From Paludibacteraceae bacterium (lineage in GTDB: Bacteria; Bacteroidota; Bacteroidia; Bacteroidales; Paludibacteraceae): a stretch of DNA of 64,000 nt. This document shows, piece after piece, positions 24,647 through 34,294 of the stretch (the stretch's first letter is position 1; each line of letters opens with the position of its first letter). The notes beneath the pieces were generated by a model. That model saw only the letters and a list, made by a program, of their open reading frames with translations. It ran no database searches and was not told where the DNA came from. The translations under genes were made by a program, and so were the position numbers. The stretch is taken from contig JAKSKZ010000012.1 of assembly GCA_024401475.1 (NCBI GenBank), positions 1-64,000 on the forward strand, given 5' to 3'.

Positions 24647-26032
24647 TTAATTCTGTTGTTCGTTTTTCTTTGTCTTACATCCGATGAATCCGTACCATGC
24701 CAAATATGCGTAGCAAGCCAAAGGCACCGCAAATGCCAATTGTGGATTCAATACGTCTGCCAATAGACCTTGCAATGGAGGAACTACCGCTCCTCCTAAA
24801 ATCATCATCACTAATAGGGAAGAGCCTTGAGAAGTATATCTTCCTAAATTGCGGATGCCTAATGTAAATACGTTAGAGAACATGATGGAGTTGAATAGAC
24901 CTACGGAAAGAATTGTCCAAAGTGAAGCAGCTCCTTGCGTGTTGAGCATGATGAGAATCAACGCCATGTTTACGATGGCAAACATTCCCAATGTTCTGGA
25001 TGGAATGGATTTTGCCATGATGAACACTACGAAATTGAGTGTTAAGAAGAGAATGAAATAGATGGTGTCTTTGAACTCAACGCCTGTAATGTTGTAAATG
25101 AGGGCAAAAGCTGCGGCTCCGGTTAATAGCATTAATCCATATTTCGTTGTCTTCTCAAGTCCGCTCATGGAGATGGAACCCATGAATCGGCCAATCATCG
25201 CACCTCCCCAATAGAAGGATAGAAGCGAACTTGCTTGGAGCTCTGCCATGCCATGAACCTCCTTCATGAGCGACACCAAGTTGCTTCCGATGGTCACCTC
25301 GCCACCTACATAGCAGAAAATACCGAACATTCCGAATACGAGATTGGGATGTTTCAAAGCTCCGATAGGATCATTGTCCGAGTCGTTTCCCTCCGTTTCG
25401 ATGTTAGGGATCTCGGCAAAAAAGATGATACCTGCCAAGATGAAAAGAACACTTGCCAAGATGAGGTAAGGTATTTGTACGGCTGACGCGCCTTGTGCAT
25501 TCTCACCGAAATATTTGAATACGAAATAACCACCGACAACAGGGGCCAGTGTTGTTCCCAATGAGTTGAATGCTTGTGATAAGTTAAGACGACTGGATGA
25601 TGTCTCTGCTGATCCTAATTGAGCAACCAACGGGTTGGCTGCAATCTGCAAGAAGGTGAATCCTGTGCCCAAAAGGAAGAGGGCCGAGAGGAAAATTAGG
25701 AACTCAGGCTCTTCTGATTTTGCCTCGACAAAGAAGAGGAAGCAAGCGGTGGCGGAAATCATCAAACCGCTACCAATCATGTTCTTGTAGCCTATTTTCC
25801 GAATCGGGTCGCCTACGGTTGCTGAAATGCAGAAATAAATCAATGAGATGATGAAGTAAGCCGCAAAGAAGGCAAACTGCACCAAGTTGGATTGAAAGTG
25901 CGAAAGCTGGAATACTCCTTTCAAATAAGGAATCAGAATGTCGTTCATGCAAGTGATGAATCCCCACATGAAGAATAGGGTGGTCAGCGTGGCCAATGGA
26001 ACTAAATAGTTCACTTTATTATTCTCTCCCAT
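24647..26032 (-). CDS. FucP-like sugar MFS transporter
   Basis: A 461-residue twelve-helix major facilitator. The N-terminus has the FucP/GluP-type LTTLFFMWGFITCMNDILIPYLKGVF motif split over helix 1, and QIAANPLVAQLG in the fifth helix region. Expected to be a proton/sugar symporter in the inner membrane for glucose, galactose, mannose or fucose. It lies 28 nt after the TonB receptor gene and 18 nt before the kinase, giving a receptor-permease-kinase operon. Confidence 0.9.
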   Translation of the reverse strand: MGENNKVNYLVPLATLTTLFFMWGFITCMNDILIPYLKGVFQLSHFQSNLVQFAFFAAYFIISLIYFCISATVGDPIRKIGYKNMIGSGLMISATACFLFFVEAKSEEPEFLIFLSALFLLGTGFTFLQIAANPLVAQLGSAETSSSRLNLSQAFNSLGTTLAPVVGGYFVFKYFGENAQGASAVQIPYLILASVLFILAGIIFFAEIPNIETEGNDSDNDPIGALKHPNLVFGMFGIFCYVGGEVTIGSNLVSLMKEVHGMAELQASSLLSFYWGGAMIGRFMGSISMSGLEKTTKYGLMLLTGAAAFALIYNITGVEFKDTIYFILFLTLNFVVFIMAKSIPSRTLGMFAIVNMALILIMLNTQGAASLWTILSVGLFNSIMFSNVFTLGIRNLGRYTSQGSSLLVMMILGGAVVPPLQGLLADVLNPQLAFAVPLACYAYLAWYGFIGCKTKKNEQQN

Positions 26033-26060
26033 AATTTTATGTTATTTAATCTTGTTGTCT

Positions 26061-28487
26061 TTAAAAGTCTAATTGTATTTTGAAATTTAATCGTCTTCCT
26101 GTCAGATAGTTGGGGACTGCATATTGCATGTTTGAAACATCGGTCACCCAATAGTAGGAGTTGACGTTGCGGATGTCAAGCAAGTTGAAGACTTCGGCAT
26201 TGAACGAAAGTCGTTTCGCCCAAGCGAAGACCTTCTTCTCGAAGATTTTGTCTTTCCCCTTTTCAAGAGCATAAATGGCTCCTATGTCAACACGTCGATA
26301 GTCGGGTGTCCTGAATTCGTAATCACCACGTTGGCTGTGCGGTGGTGCGAAAGGAAGTCCGTCTGCCCAAGCTAACTTGAGGTTGAACTTGAGTTTCTGA
26401 TAGCCTGGAATGTAGTCTTGGAAGAAGAACGAAATGTTGTATCGTTGGTCGGTTGGACGGGCTATTTTGCCTTTGCCGTCGCCGTAGATGTCCTCTTGGG
26501 TCTGCATTACAGAAAGGGAAATCCACGAGTCTGTGCCGGGAACGAATTCACCGAACAATTTCATGTCGATACCTGCCGCATAGCCGTCTGCACAATTCTC
26601 GCCAGCATAAACAATCTTCACGTTGTCAACGCTGTATGGGTTGATGCGGTCCAAGTATTTGTAGTAAATTTCGGTGGTGAACTTGAAGGGTCTATTCCAT
26701 GAACGGAAATAGTAGTCGCCTCCGAGTAATACCTGATAAGAGCGTTGTGCCTTTAGTTTGTTGTTGAGTTGGATCTCCGTGTTGCCGTTGGCCGTCGTTA
26801 CCGTATCTCGAATTTCCTTAAAGAAGGGAGCCTGATAGTAGATACCTGTGGCAAGGCGGAACCCGAAGTTTTTCTCCCAGTTTGGAAACCAAGTAACGGA
26901 GGCGCGAGGGCTGATCAACAACTCCTTGTTGAAATCCCAGTAGTTGGCGCGTACACCACCCGTGAGCGAAATTTTACCGATGTCCGTCCTTTTCTCGTAG
27001 GTGTCTTGGAGATAGCCTAAGAAACGGTTGGATGTCAAGTCGTAGTCAGCATTGGTGTTGTAATAAAGTGCCAAATAGTCGGGGTGGGTTGGTACGGAGT
27101 ATCCTGCCGAGTCTCTTATTTCCCACTCGTTTACTTTGTCGCTCATCACTTCTCTTTGATAAGTCAATCCCCATTTCAACGTGTTGGAGAGGAAGTTGAT
27201 GCTTCCGAGTTGGGTGATGTTCGTCACCGTGACGTCCAAGTAGTTGCGGGCGTGCTCTTGGTATCTTCCTATTCCGTCGCTGAGGTTGGTGGTTGCCGTG
27301 TTGCTTCCGTCAACGTCGCCGAGTCTGTATTCTCCAGCAATGTCGTAAGTCTCTTCCTCCGAAGTGTTGAAAGAGGCGGCCATTATGCCTAATGTCACGT
27401 TGCTGGTAGGTTTGTAGTTGAATGTCAGTGCCCCGAATAGCGTTTGAAAGAGGTCTTTTTCTTGCCCGTCAAAATAGACGGTAAATGACTTCATGTTGGT
27501 CATCGTTCCGAAAGAGGTCTCTCTGCTTGTTGGCCTAAATTGATAGTCGTTTCTTGAAAAGTTGCCAAGGAATGAAACCTCCGTCTTCGGAGTGAAGGCG
27601 TAGGTCATATACGTTTGATAGTCAAAAAAGTTCGGATCGTATTCTCCCTCCGTTTCCAATGACCCGAGAAGGTAGGCGGATGTCTTGTAGCGTACGCCAT
27701 GAACTTGTGTGAACTTTTTGTTAGCGGAACCGAGATAGGCTGATGCTCCCAAAAGACTGGCAGAGGCGGAACCTTCAAAATGTGAAGGCTTTTTATATCG
27801 GATGTCGAGCACGGAAGACATTTTGTCTCCGTATTGGGCACTGAATCCACCAGACGAGAATTTCACCTCATCCACCATGTCGGGATTGACGAAACTAAGA
27901 CCCTCTTGTTGGCCCGCGCGGATAAGCATAGGTCGGTAAACCTCTATGTCGTTGACATATACGATGTTCTCGTCGTAGTTTCCTCCTCTGACGGAGTATT
28001 GAGAACTGAGTTCGTTGTTGGAACTGACGCCTGCTTGTGTGGAGATAAGTGCGTCGATGGCCGAGCCCGATGCACTAGGCATCACTTTCAGCCCTTCCAC
28101 GTCTAATGTCTGAACGGAGTTTTTTTGCTTGGCGTATTCCACCACTTCGATTCCTTCCATCACTTGACTGTCTTCCGTCATTTTTTGGCGGACGTGCAAG
28201 GTGTCTTGTTTAGTCGAAAGCCTAACATCTTTGGTGAGGAATCCGACATAGGAGAAACGCAGGGTGATGCTATCTCGTTGCGTGGAAGTTTGGAATTGGA
28301 ATTTTCCGTTGGCGTCGGAGTTGGCTCCGTTTGTCGTTCCGACGGCCACCACCGTGACAAACTCCATAGGCGAACCGTTCTGATCTACAACGTCACCGGA
28401 TACGAATATATTCTTGGCTTCTACGCTATTGCTTAGAAGCAAGAGAAACATTGAAAAAAGTACGGTGAGTTTGTGTGTCATTACCAT
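26061..28487 (-). CDS. TonB-dependent outer-membrane receptor
   Basis: An 808-residue protein with a signal peptide (cleaved about residue 24, SNSVEA), a CarboxypepD-regulatory-like domain (about 27-110, VSGDVVDQNGSPMEFVTVVAVG), a plug domain (about 125-235, with YSVRGGNYDENIVYVNDIEVYRP) and a C-terminal beta barrel ending LNFKIQLDF. It lacks the length and the SusD partner of a SusC protein. Its operon with a FucP-like permease and ROK kinase suggests uptake of a sugar or small oligosaccharide rather than iron, which is inference. Confidence 0.9.
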   Translation of the reverse strand: MVMTHKLTVLFSMFLLLLSNSVEAKNIFVSGDVVDQNGSPMEFVTVVAVGTTNGANSDANGKFQFQTSTQRDSITLRFSYVGFLTKDVRLSTKQDTLHVRQKMTEDSQVMEGIEVVEYAKQKNSVQTLDVEGLKVMPSASGSAIDALISTQAGVSSNNELSSQYSVRGGNYDENIVYVNDIEVYRPMLIRAGQQEGLSFVNPDMVDEVKFSSGGFSAQYGDKMSSVLDIRYKKPSHFEGSASASLLGASAYLGSANKKFTQVHGVRYKTSAYLLGSLETEGEYDPNFFDYQTYMTYAFTPKTEVSFLGNFSRNDYQFRPTSRETSFGTMTNMKSFTVYFDGQEKDLFQTLFGALTFNYKPTSNVTLGIMAASFNTSEEETYDIAGEYRLGDVDGSNTATTNLSDGIGRYQEHARNYLDVTVTNITQLGSINFLSNTLKWGLTYQREVMSDKVNEWEIRDSAGYSVPTHPDYLALYYNTNADYDLTSNRFLGYLQDTYEKRTDIGKISLTGGVRANYWDFNKELLISPRASVTWFPNWEKNFGFRLATGIYYQAPFFKEIRDTVTTANGNTEIQLNNKLKAQRSYQVLLGGDYYFRSWNRPFKFTTEIYYKYLDRINPYSVDNVKIVYAGENCADGYAAGIDMKLFGEFVPGTDSWISLSVMQTQEDIYGDGKGKIARPTDQRYNISFFFQDYIPGYQKLKFNLKLAWADGLPFAPPHSQRGDYEFRTPDYRRVDIGAIYALEKGKDKIFEKKVFAWAKRLSFNAEVFNLLDIRNVNSYYWVTDVSNMQYAVPNYLTGRRLNFKIQLDF

Positions 28488-28647
28488 GTTGCTTGATAGG
28501 TGGATATATCCTCCCTATGATTTATGCAAAAATAGTTTTTTTTTGGTAAATAACTTCTTTTTGGTGTGATTAATGAAGAGGGAAAACTTATGCGTAGGAA
28601 TCAATGTTATGGTCTATTGGGAGACTGTTGACTATATGTTTTGAAAA

Positions 28648-28673
28648 CAAAAGGCGTGTCTTGCACGCCTTTG
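28648..28673. terminator. Terminator after the mutarotase-like gene
   Basis: CAAAAGGCGTG (28648-28658) pairs with CACGCCTTTG (28664-28673). T-rich tracts follow on both strands (TTCTTTTTT plus, TTTTGTTTTC minus); it ends the 28690-32315 operon. Confidence 0.85.
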
Positions 28674-28689
28674 TTCTTTTTTATTCCTT

Positions 28690-29619
28690 TTACAATCTAT
28701 CCAAATAAGCAACTACTTCTGCTTCGGAAACTTCTTTCTCGAATGGATGGATTCTCCATATCTCGGAGGTTTCGGTAAAGCCGCCAGGGGGGATGGTCTC
28801 GAATGGAGCATGGTATTCCATTTCAAGAAGCGAACTCTCTTTGTGGTCTGTTGCAAAGCTGTAAACTTCCACCTCTCGTTGTTCTGGGTGGATGCTTGCA
28901 GGGGCGTGGTGGGCAAACTCAATCGTCAACAAGTTTTTACCCGAAAGGGAAGCCATAAATGGGCGGCTTGGCGTGATGAACGCCTTGGCGGTGCACTCTT
29001 CGTGCTCTTTGTCTTTTAGCAATGGAGTGAATGAGAAATACCCATTCTCCACCTTGTATGTGGAGTACCCTTGATGTGGGTGTGTCGGATCGGAAACTTC
29101 CACTTGGCTGGCTTCGGCAGGCACGAAGTTGAGGTTGTGTCCGTTCACGCGTGTCACCAACCACAAGTCCCAAGAAACGGGCTCTTTGCGGATGTTTTCG
29201 GCTCTTACTTCGAAGACTACCTCGTTGTTGTCTGTAATGATGATGCTTTTCGTGAAACGAATGCCGCTGATAGGACTTTCAGGTCCTTTCAAAACGATTT
29301 TGTTTTCGCCTATTCGTTCCGCTTCAAACTCTCCGTAACTGATGTATGGATCAGGTGGCCAAAAGAGGTCTGAATCTTTCTTTTCGGGATTCAAATCTTG
29401 ATGCTTCCACCATTGGCTTTGCGGACCGATCCAAACTTCATGGCCATTGTAGGCCTTGAAATCGAGATTGGTAGGTGAGGCCAAAGGGTGAGGTCCATTC
29501 CATTGAGAGGCGTTGCTCTCCAATAGATTTTCGCTGCCGTCGTATTGCAAAGAGACGATTCGTCCGCCAACCTCGGGTAGGATGCCTATCTTGATTTTTT
29601 TGTATGCTAATTCAATCAT
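28690..29619 (-). CDS. Aldose-epimerase-like protein (DUF4380-type)
   Basis: A 309-residue beta-sandwich protein of the galactose mutarotase-like superfamily. It shows LPEVGGRIVSLQYDG, GHEVWIGPQSQWW and GYFSFTPLLKDKEHEECTAKAFI segments typical of DUF4380-type proteins. There is no signal peptide, so it is predicted cytoplasmic, acting on a sugar anomer. Its start overlaps the stop of the lipoprotein-like gene (TAATG), indicating translational coupling within the mannanase operon. Activity not shown. Confidence 0.75.
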   Translation of the reverse strand: MIELAYKKIKIGILPEVGGRIVSLQYDGSENLLESNASQWNGPHPLASPTNLDFKAYNGHEVWIGPQSQWWKHQDLNPEKKDSDLFWPPDPYISYGEFEAERIGENKIVLKGPESPISGIRFTKSIIITDNNEVVFEVRAENIRKEPVSWDLWLVTRVNGHNLNFVPAEASQVEVSDPTHPHQGYSTYKVENGYFSFTPLLKDKEHEECTAKAFITPSRPFMASLSGKNLLTIEFAHHAPASIHPEQREVEVYSFATDHKESSLLEMEYHAPFETIPPGGFTETSEIWRIHPFEKEVSEAEVVAYLDRL

Positions 29620-30128
29620 TATTTTGTCTCCAATTTAGAACCAATGTAGCGTTCGATTTCGGTGATGGCTCTTTTTGCCTTCTCGTCGGTAATCGGTGTT
29701 TTGACGGTGTCTTTTACCGCATGACAATTCATCCAAGAACCCATCATGAAGCCTTTGGCGCTATAAGAAGTGTCTTGTCTGGTAATCTCTTGCTTGCCTG
29801 AGAAGATGCCTTCCAAAACGGTATGAATGGAATCACCCAATTCTTTACAGCTCAAATTGACGGTAAATGTAGTGTCTTGGAATTTGTATCTTGCAAATTC
29901 TGCATCAACACTGTCGTTGCCGTTAGGCGCTAAACTGAATAGTTTGTCGCCTCCGCCCACACGCTCGACGAGAATGTAGTCGTATTTCTTGTCGCTTGAG
30001 TCAGCTGGTTGTGCAACAACAGCTGCTGCCTCGACTTTTGCTTTCTTTGAATTTTTGCATCCGCCATATGTGTTGAACGCACATGCAGAGCAAAGCAATA
30101 ATAATATGCCAATCTTCCTTTTGCTCAT
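29619..30128 (-). CDS. Small exported protein, probable lipoprotein
   Basis: A 169-residue protein with a signal peptide (KIGILLLLCSACAFNTYGGC). Either CSAC or YGGC could be the lipidation cysteine; neither is a perfect lipobox. The mature part is lysine-rich at first, then has alternating strands and a conserved-looking C-terminus (ITEIERYIGSKLETK). No family is recognised. It lies between the GH26 mannanase and the mutarotase-like gene and may be periplasmic or surface-attached. Confidence 0.65.
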   Translation of the reverse strand: MSKRKIGILLLLCSACAFNTYGGCKNSKKAKVEAAAVVAQPADSSDKKYDYILVERVGGGDKLFSLAPNGNDSVDAEFARYKFQDTTFTVNLSCKELGDSIHTVLEGIFSGKQEITRQDTSYSAKGFMMGSWMNCHAVKDTVKTPITDEKAKRAITEIERYIGSKLETK

Positions 30129-30168
30129 CGTTCTCTATTTAGAGGTTTTGCTTAGATTAATTAGAGAA

Positions 30169-30188
30169 GGGAGAGATAGCTCTCTCCC
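30169..30188 (-). terminator. Hairpin between mannanase and lipoprotein-like genes
   Basis: GGGAGAGA (30169-30176) pairs with TCTCTCCC (30181-30188) around TAGC. The U-tract is weak, so partial termination or mRNA processing is more likely than full termination. Confidence 0.5.
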
Positions 30189-30203
30189 TATTATTGTTTG
30201 ATT

Positions 30204-32315
30204 TTATTTGATTACTTTCAATGTTTGAGCTCCTGTCTTTACAAGATAGACGCCCTTGTTCCAACCCTTGGTGGAGATGGTAACGTTGTTGTTTGCCTCT
30301 ACCTTGCTGACGGTGTGTCCTGCTGCATCCATAATGACGATTTCGCTTTCAGCACCAATGATGTTCAATTCATCATTTGAAGAAACGATTTTGACATTGT
30401 TTGTTGTCTCATCTTTGACTGAGGTTACGCCTGATGCTTTTAGTTGGATGTAGTCAACAACGGCCCAAGTCCAGTTTGGAACAATCTCAATGATGTTTTC
30501 TCCTGCATTTAGTACGACAGGGGCTAATGCGACAGTGCCGCATGAACCTACTTCGTCGTCTTCTGTTCCAAGAGTGATGTCTTGTTTCTCACCATTGACG
30601 ATGCAAGTTACCACCTTTCCGCCAGAATAAGGGATGGCATAACCGACAGTGATGTCGTACAACTCTTGCTTGTCGATGTTGATGTTGAATTTAATGTAGT
30701 CGTCGCTATTTTGGAAGTTCACGCCATTGCCTGACTCGCAAGACACATTCTCGATAGTTGCGTTGATTTCGTCGGCACACTCTGCTTGATAGATGCCGTC
30801 TTTGCTCTTACAAGGATCAGGAATGCCACAATCTTCTGGTGCGGCAGATTTCCAGCCTGGCATTTGCTCCAAAGAGAGGTTGTGCTCATCGTTCATGATT
30901 TTGTCCCAAGCATCTGCTGTGTTGTCGTCGAAGCTTCCGTTTGGCATTGCATAGTCGCCATACCAAGCCATGGAGTATGACCAAGGAGCACCGTCTTCGA
31001 ACATTTCAGAAGGGTAAGGTGTTGAACCGTTCTCGGCCAATGTGATGATTTTTTTTGTTCCGAATACCTTTTTCAATTTCTCAAACTCTCCGATAAGAGA
31101 AGCGTGGTTTGTTTCGCGAGGGTAGTAGTAGAAGTCTCTTGCGATGATGTCGACATATTCGTCACCAGGGTACCAATCCTTGTCGCTGCCGTCTGAGTTC
31201 CATACCCAGATGGCGTTTCTCACGCCGTTAACATTGACCATACGGTCGAAAACGAGTTTGTAGAGGGCAAGGTAATTCTTGGCACCTTTTGAACCCCACC
31301 AGAACCAGCCGCCGCTTGCCTCGTGAAGAGGACGCCAAAGGACAGCAACGCCTTTGCATTGAAGTGTTTTGAGTTTAAGGGAGACAATATCGATGTCGTT
31401 GATTATTGCTTTGTAAATGTCGCTTTCTGTATCCCACTCTGTCGTGCCAGCCTTGAATGCTTTGGTGAAATCAAAATCAGTAGAAGGCGAACCACTTCCA
31501 GGGTTGTAGAAGGCCTCCTGCTCTTTGCGAGGGTCTTTCCAGTGCCAGCAGTAAGCAGGCACGCCACCTTGCTTCCAAAGTTGTAATCCTAATGTCTCTG
31601 TGTTGGTTGAGTAGCTTTGGTGCCATGAATTGGTGTCCGAACTCTTACCGGTAGAGTGAAGGAAGTCAAACCCGATCAATGCGGGCGCCTTGCCTGATGC
31701 GTTGGTGATGAACTTGATCTCCTCTTGGTCTGCCAATTTGTTGACGCCTACGATTTTGTCGGTCATTACGCCCGAAATGGTCTTCTTCCCGAAGTTGTCA
31801 ACCAAGAAATTGTATAGTTCTTGAGCCGACTCAATGGGATTCGGAGTGACCAAATCCTTGCTGAGTTCGAAAGCTGTGAAGCCGTGCTTCTCCACTGTTA
31901 TATAGTCGATGTCCACCCATCCCCAAGAGTTGGTGATGCTGAACTCGTTCTCTCCTGCTTGGAATTTTACCGTACATAGCATTCCGACGAAATCCGTCGC
32001 CGAACTGGTTTCTGCGAACGTGACGCTTCCCGCTGAGATGCCGTTGACAACGAGGTTTTGTGTCTTAGGTCCGCCGTAAGTGTCGGTGTAGAAGATGTTG
32101 ATGTCGTAAGTGCCCGCCTCTGCTACGTTGACGTTGAATGTCAAGTTGCCTGATTGCATTTTTACATAGGCACCTCCCGAAGCGGAAGCGTCCGTTGCCT
32201 TTTGACATTTGTCCAAGATGGCGTCCTCTGCCTCGTATTTGTCGGCTGCGTAACTGGCACTTGTCGCCAAAAAGCAAGAAATGCCCAAAAGTGTTTTTCG
32301 TAAAGTTTTGTTCAT
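30204..32315 (-). CDS. Secreted GH26 beta-mannanase with two CBM35-like domains
   Basis: A 703-residue protein: signal peptide (cleaved after SASYA), CBM35-like domain (about 26-145, YEAEDA ... GWVDIDYITVEKHG), GH26 catalytic domain (about 160-490), second CBM35-like domain (about 510-625, YQAECADEINATIENV ... WAVVDYIQLKASG) and a C-terminal sorting-like domain (about 635-703, ending GVYLVKTGAQTLKVIK). The GH26 acid/base Glu is in WRPLHEASGGWFWWG and the nucleophile Glu in ITLAENGSTPYP. It should cut beta-1,4-mannan outside the cell. The C-terminus fits type IX secretion. Confidence 0.92.
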   Translation of the reverse strand: MNKTLRKTLLGISCFLATSASYAADKYEAEDAILDKCQKATDASASGGAYVKMQSGNLTFNVNVAEAGTYDINIFYTDTYGGPKTQNLVVNGISAGSVTFAETSSATDFVGMLCTVKFQAGENEFSITNSWGWVDIDYITVEKHGFTAFELSKDLVTPNPIESAQELYNFLVDNFGKKTISGVMTDKIVGVNKLADQEEIKFITNASGKAPALIGFDFLHSTGKSSDTNSWHQSYSTNTETLGLQLWKQGGVPAYCWHWKDPRKEQEAFYNPGSGSPSTDFDFTKAFKAGTTEWDTESDIYKAIINDIDIVSLKLKTLQCKGVAVLWRPLHEASGGWFWWGSKGAKNYLALYKLVFDRMVNVNGVRNAIWVWNSDGSDKDWYPGDEYVDIIARDFYYYPRETNHASLIGEFEKLKKVFGTKKIITLAENGSTPYPSEMFEDGAPWSYSMAWYGDYAMPNGSFDDNTADAWDKIMNDEHNLSLEQMPGWKSAAPEDCGIPDPCKSKDGIYQAECADEINATIENVSCESGNGVNFQNSDDYIKFNINIDKQELYDITVGYAIPYSGGKVVTCIVNGEKQDITLGTEDDEVGSCGTVALAPVVLNAGENIIEIVPNWTWAVVDYIQLKASGVTSVKDETTNNVKIVSSNDELNIIGAESEIVIMDAAGHTVSKVEANNNVTISTKGWNKGVYLVKTGAQTLKVIK

Positions 32316-32420
32316 GATCGTTTTGTTTTAGAAAAGCATTTAGCTTCGATTAGTAATTAAAAATTTGAGTTTAGTCGTCGTGTTGTCTGTTGAAAATCAT
32401 TCAATTCTTTTTATGTGAAA

Positions 32421-32458
32421 CCTCACACGACGAACGAAACATCGTCCATCGTGTGAGG
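32421..32458 (-). terminator. Terminator of the fumarase gene
   Basis: CCTCACACGA (32421-32430) pairs perfectly with TCGTGTGAGG (32449-32458); TTTCAC follows on the minus strand. It lies 20 nt after the fumarase stop. Confidence 0.75.
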
Positions 32459-32477
32459 TGTTTGTTTTATTCTAAAA

Positions 32478-34127
32478 TTACTTCTTGCAGCTTGGGCACC
32501 AAGGCTTCAATTGCTTGAAGAAATCGTTGCCCTTGTCGTCAACAAGGATGAATGCAGGGAAGTCTTCAACAGTGATCTTCCAAACAGCCTCCATTCCAAT
32601 CTCAGGGAACTCAACGCACTCGATTGACTTGATTGAACTCTGAGAAAGAACGGCCGCAACACCACCGATTGTACCGAGGTAGAAACCGCCGTGTTTCTTG
32701 CAAGCCTCTGTCACGACATCCGAACGATTGCCCTTGGCAATCATCACCAATGAACCACCATTGGCCTGGAACTCATCTACGTATGGATCCATACGGTTGG
32801 CTGTAGTAGGACCCATGGAACCACATGGGTAACCTTCTGGAGTCTTAGCAGGACCAGCGTATAGCACTGGATAATCCTTGAGATATTGAGGAAGGCCTTC
32901 TCCAGCGTCGAGACGTGCCTTGATCTTAGCGTGCGCGATGTCACGAGCCACGATGATAGTACCCTTAAGGTTGATGCGAGTAGAAACTGGGTATTTAGTT
33001 AGTTCTGCACGAACGGCATCCATACCCTTGTCAAGGTCAATCTCGATAGTTTTTGTGCCTTCACCTGACTTCGCATACTCTGCAGGGATAAGCTCAGCTG
33101 GATTTGAATCCATCTTCTCGATCCAGATACCGTCTTTGTTGATCTTAGCCTTGATGTTACGGTCTGCCGAACAGCTAACACCCATACCGATAGGGCAAGA
33201 TGCACCGTGACGAGGCAAACGGATGACGCGGATGTCGTGAGCCAATGCCTTACCGCCGAATTGAGCACCCAAACCGATCTTGTGAGCCTCTTCGAGCAAC
33301 TTGTTCTCCAAGTCGATGTCGCGGAATGCGCGACCTGTCTCGTCGCCAGTTGTTGGCAAGTTGTCGTAATATTTGATAGAAGCAAGCTTCACTGTAAGCA
33401 AGTTCTTCTCTGCTGATGTGCCACCAATGACAAATGCAATGTGGTATGGAGGACAAGCGGCGGTTCCAAGGCTCTTCATCTTCTCGACAAGGAAAGGAAG
33501 CAAAGTGCCTTCGTTTTGGATGGTTGCCTTTGTCATAGGGTAGAAGTAGGTCTTGTTGGCAGAGCCTCCACCTTTTGCTACCATGATGAAACGATATTCT
33601 GCACCTTCAACTGCTTCGATATCAATTTGAGCAGGCAAGTTGCAACGGGTGTTTACCTCGTCGTACATGTTCAACGGAGCATTTTGGGAATAACGAAGGT
33701 TGTCTTGAGTAAATGTGTTGAACACTCCCTTTGACAATGCCTCTTCGTCTTCGAAACCAGTCCAAACTTGTTGTCCTTTCTCGCCGTGGATGATGGCTGT
33801 ACCCGTGTCTTGGCAGAAAGGAAGAATGCCCTTGCATGCTACCTCTGCATTGCGAAGGAATTGAAGTGCCACATACTTGTCGTTTTCTGAAGCTTCAGGA
33901 TCTTTCAAGATCGCAGCCACTTGCTCATTGTGTGAGCGACGAAGCATGAACTCCACGTCGTGGAATGCTTGTTGAGAAAGCATTGTTAGAGCCTCCTTTG
34001 AGACCTTGATGATTTCGTGACCCTCGAAATTGCCTACGCTGATGCCCTCTTTGCTCAGCAAGTAGTATTCGGTATCGTCCTTGCCCATTTGGAACATAGG
34101 AGCATACTTAAACTCTGGTGTAGCCAT
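32478..34127 (-). CDS. fumA: Fumarate hydratase, class I
   Basis: A 549-residue iron-sulfur fumarase interconverting fumarate and malate. Cluster cysteines are visible in [18 protein letters not shown] and [15 protein letters not shown]; the C-terminal domain has [25 protein letters not shown]. The length matches single-chain class I enzymes. The start at 34127 ([12 protein letters not shown]) is preferred over an upstream in-frame frame opening at 34193. It is flanked by its own leader (with TAAATTTG at 34202-34195 as a possible -7 element) and a terminator, so it is probably monocistronic. Gene symbol given for the class; fumB is equally usable. Confidence 0.93.
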   Translation of the reverse strand: MATPEFKYAPMFQMGKDDTEYYLLSKEGISVGNFEGHEIIKVSKEALTMLSQQAFHDVEFMLRRSHNEQVAAILKDPEASENDKYVALQFLRNAEVACKGILPFCQDTGTAIIHGEKGQQVWTGFEDEEALSKGVFNTFTQDNLRYSQNAPLNMYDEVNTRCNLPAQIDIEAVEGAEYRFIMVAKGGGSANKTYFYPMTKATIQNEGTLLPFLVEKMKSLGTAACPPYHIAFVIGGTSAEKNLLTVKLASIKYYDNLPTTGDETGRAFRDIDLENKLLEEAHKIGLGAQFGGKALAHDIRVIRLPRHGASCPIGMGVSCSADRNIKAKINKDGIWIEKMDSNPAELIPAEYAKSGEGTKTIEIDLDKGMDAVRAELTKYPVSTRINLKGTIIVARDIAHAKIKARLDAGEGLPQYLKDYPVLYAGPAKTPEGYPCGSMGPTTANRMDPYVDEFQANGGSLVMIAKGNRSDVVTEACKKHGGFYLGTIGGVAAVLSQSSIKSIECVEFPEIGMEAVWKITVEDFPAFILVDDKGNDFFKQLKPWCPSCKK

Positions 34128-34172
34128 AATTCTTTTTTTATATTTATAATTAATATTAACAAGTGAAAAACC

Positions 34173-34187
34173 TGCCGAAAGACGGCA
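34173..34187 (-). promoter_or_regulatory. Leader hairpin of the fumarase gene
   Basis: TGCCG-AAAGA-CGGCA (34173-34187) forms a 5-bp stem just downstream of a TAAATTTG -7-like element. It could be an mRNA-stabilising leader structure; regulatory meaning is unproven. Confidence 0.4.
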
Positions 34188-34294
34188 AATCACGCAAATT
34201 TAAAAATTTATCTTGATTATGTCCTTATCGAAAGTCATTTTTTGAGGTGCCGTTTTGCCTCAACTTCTACCTCTTTGTTGTTAATGCGTGTTTT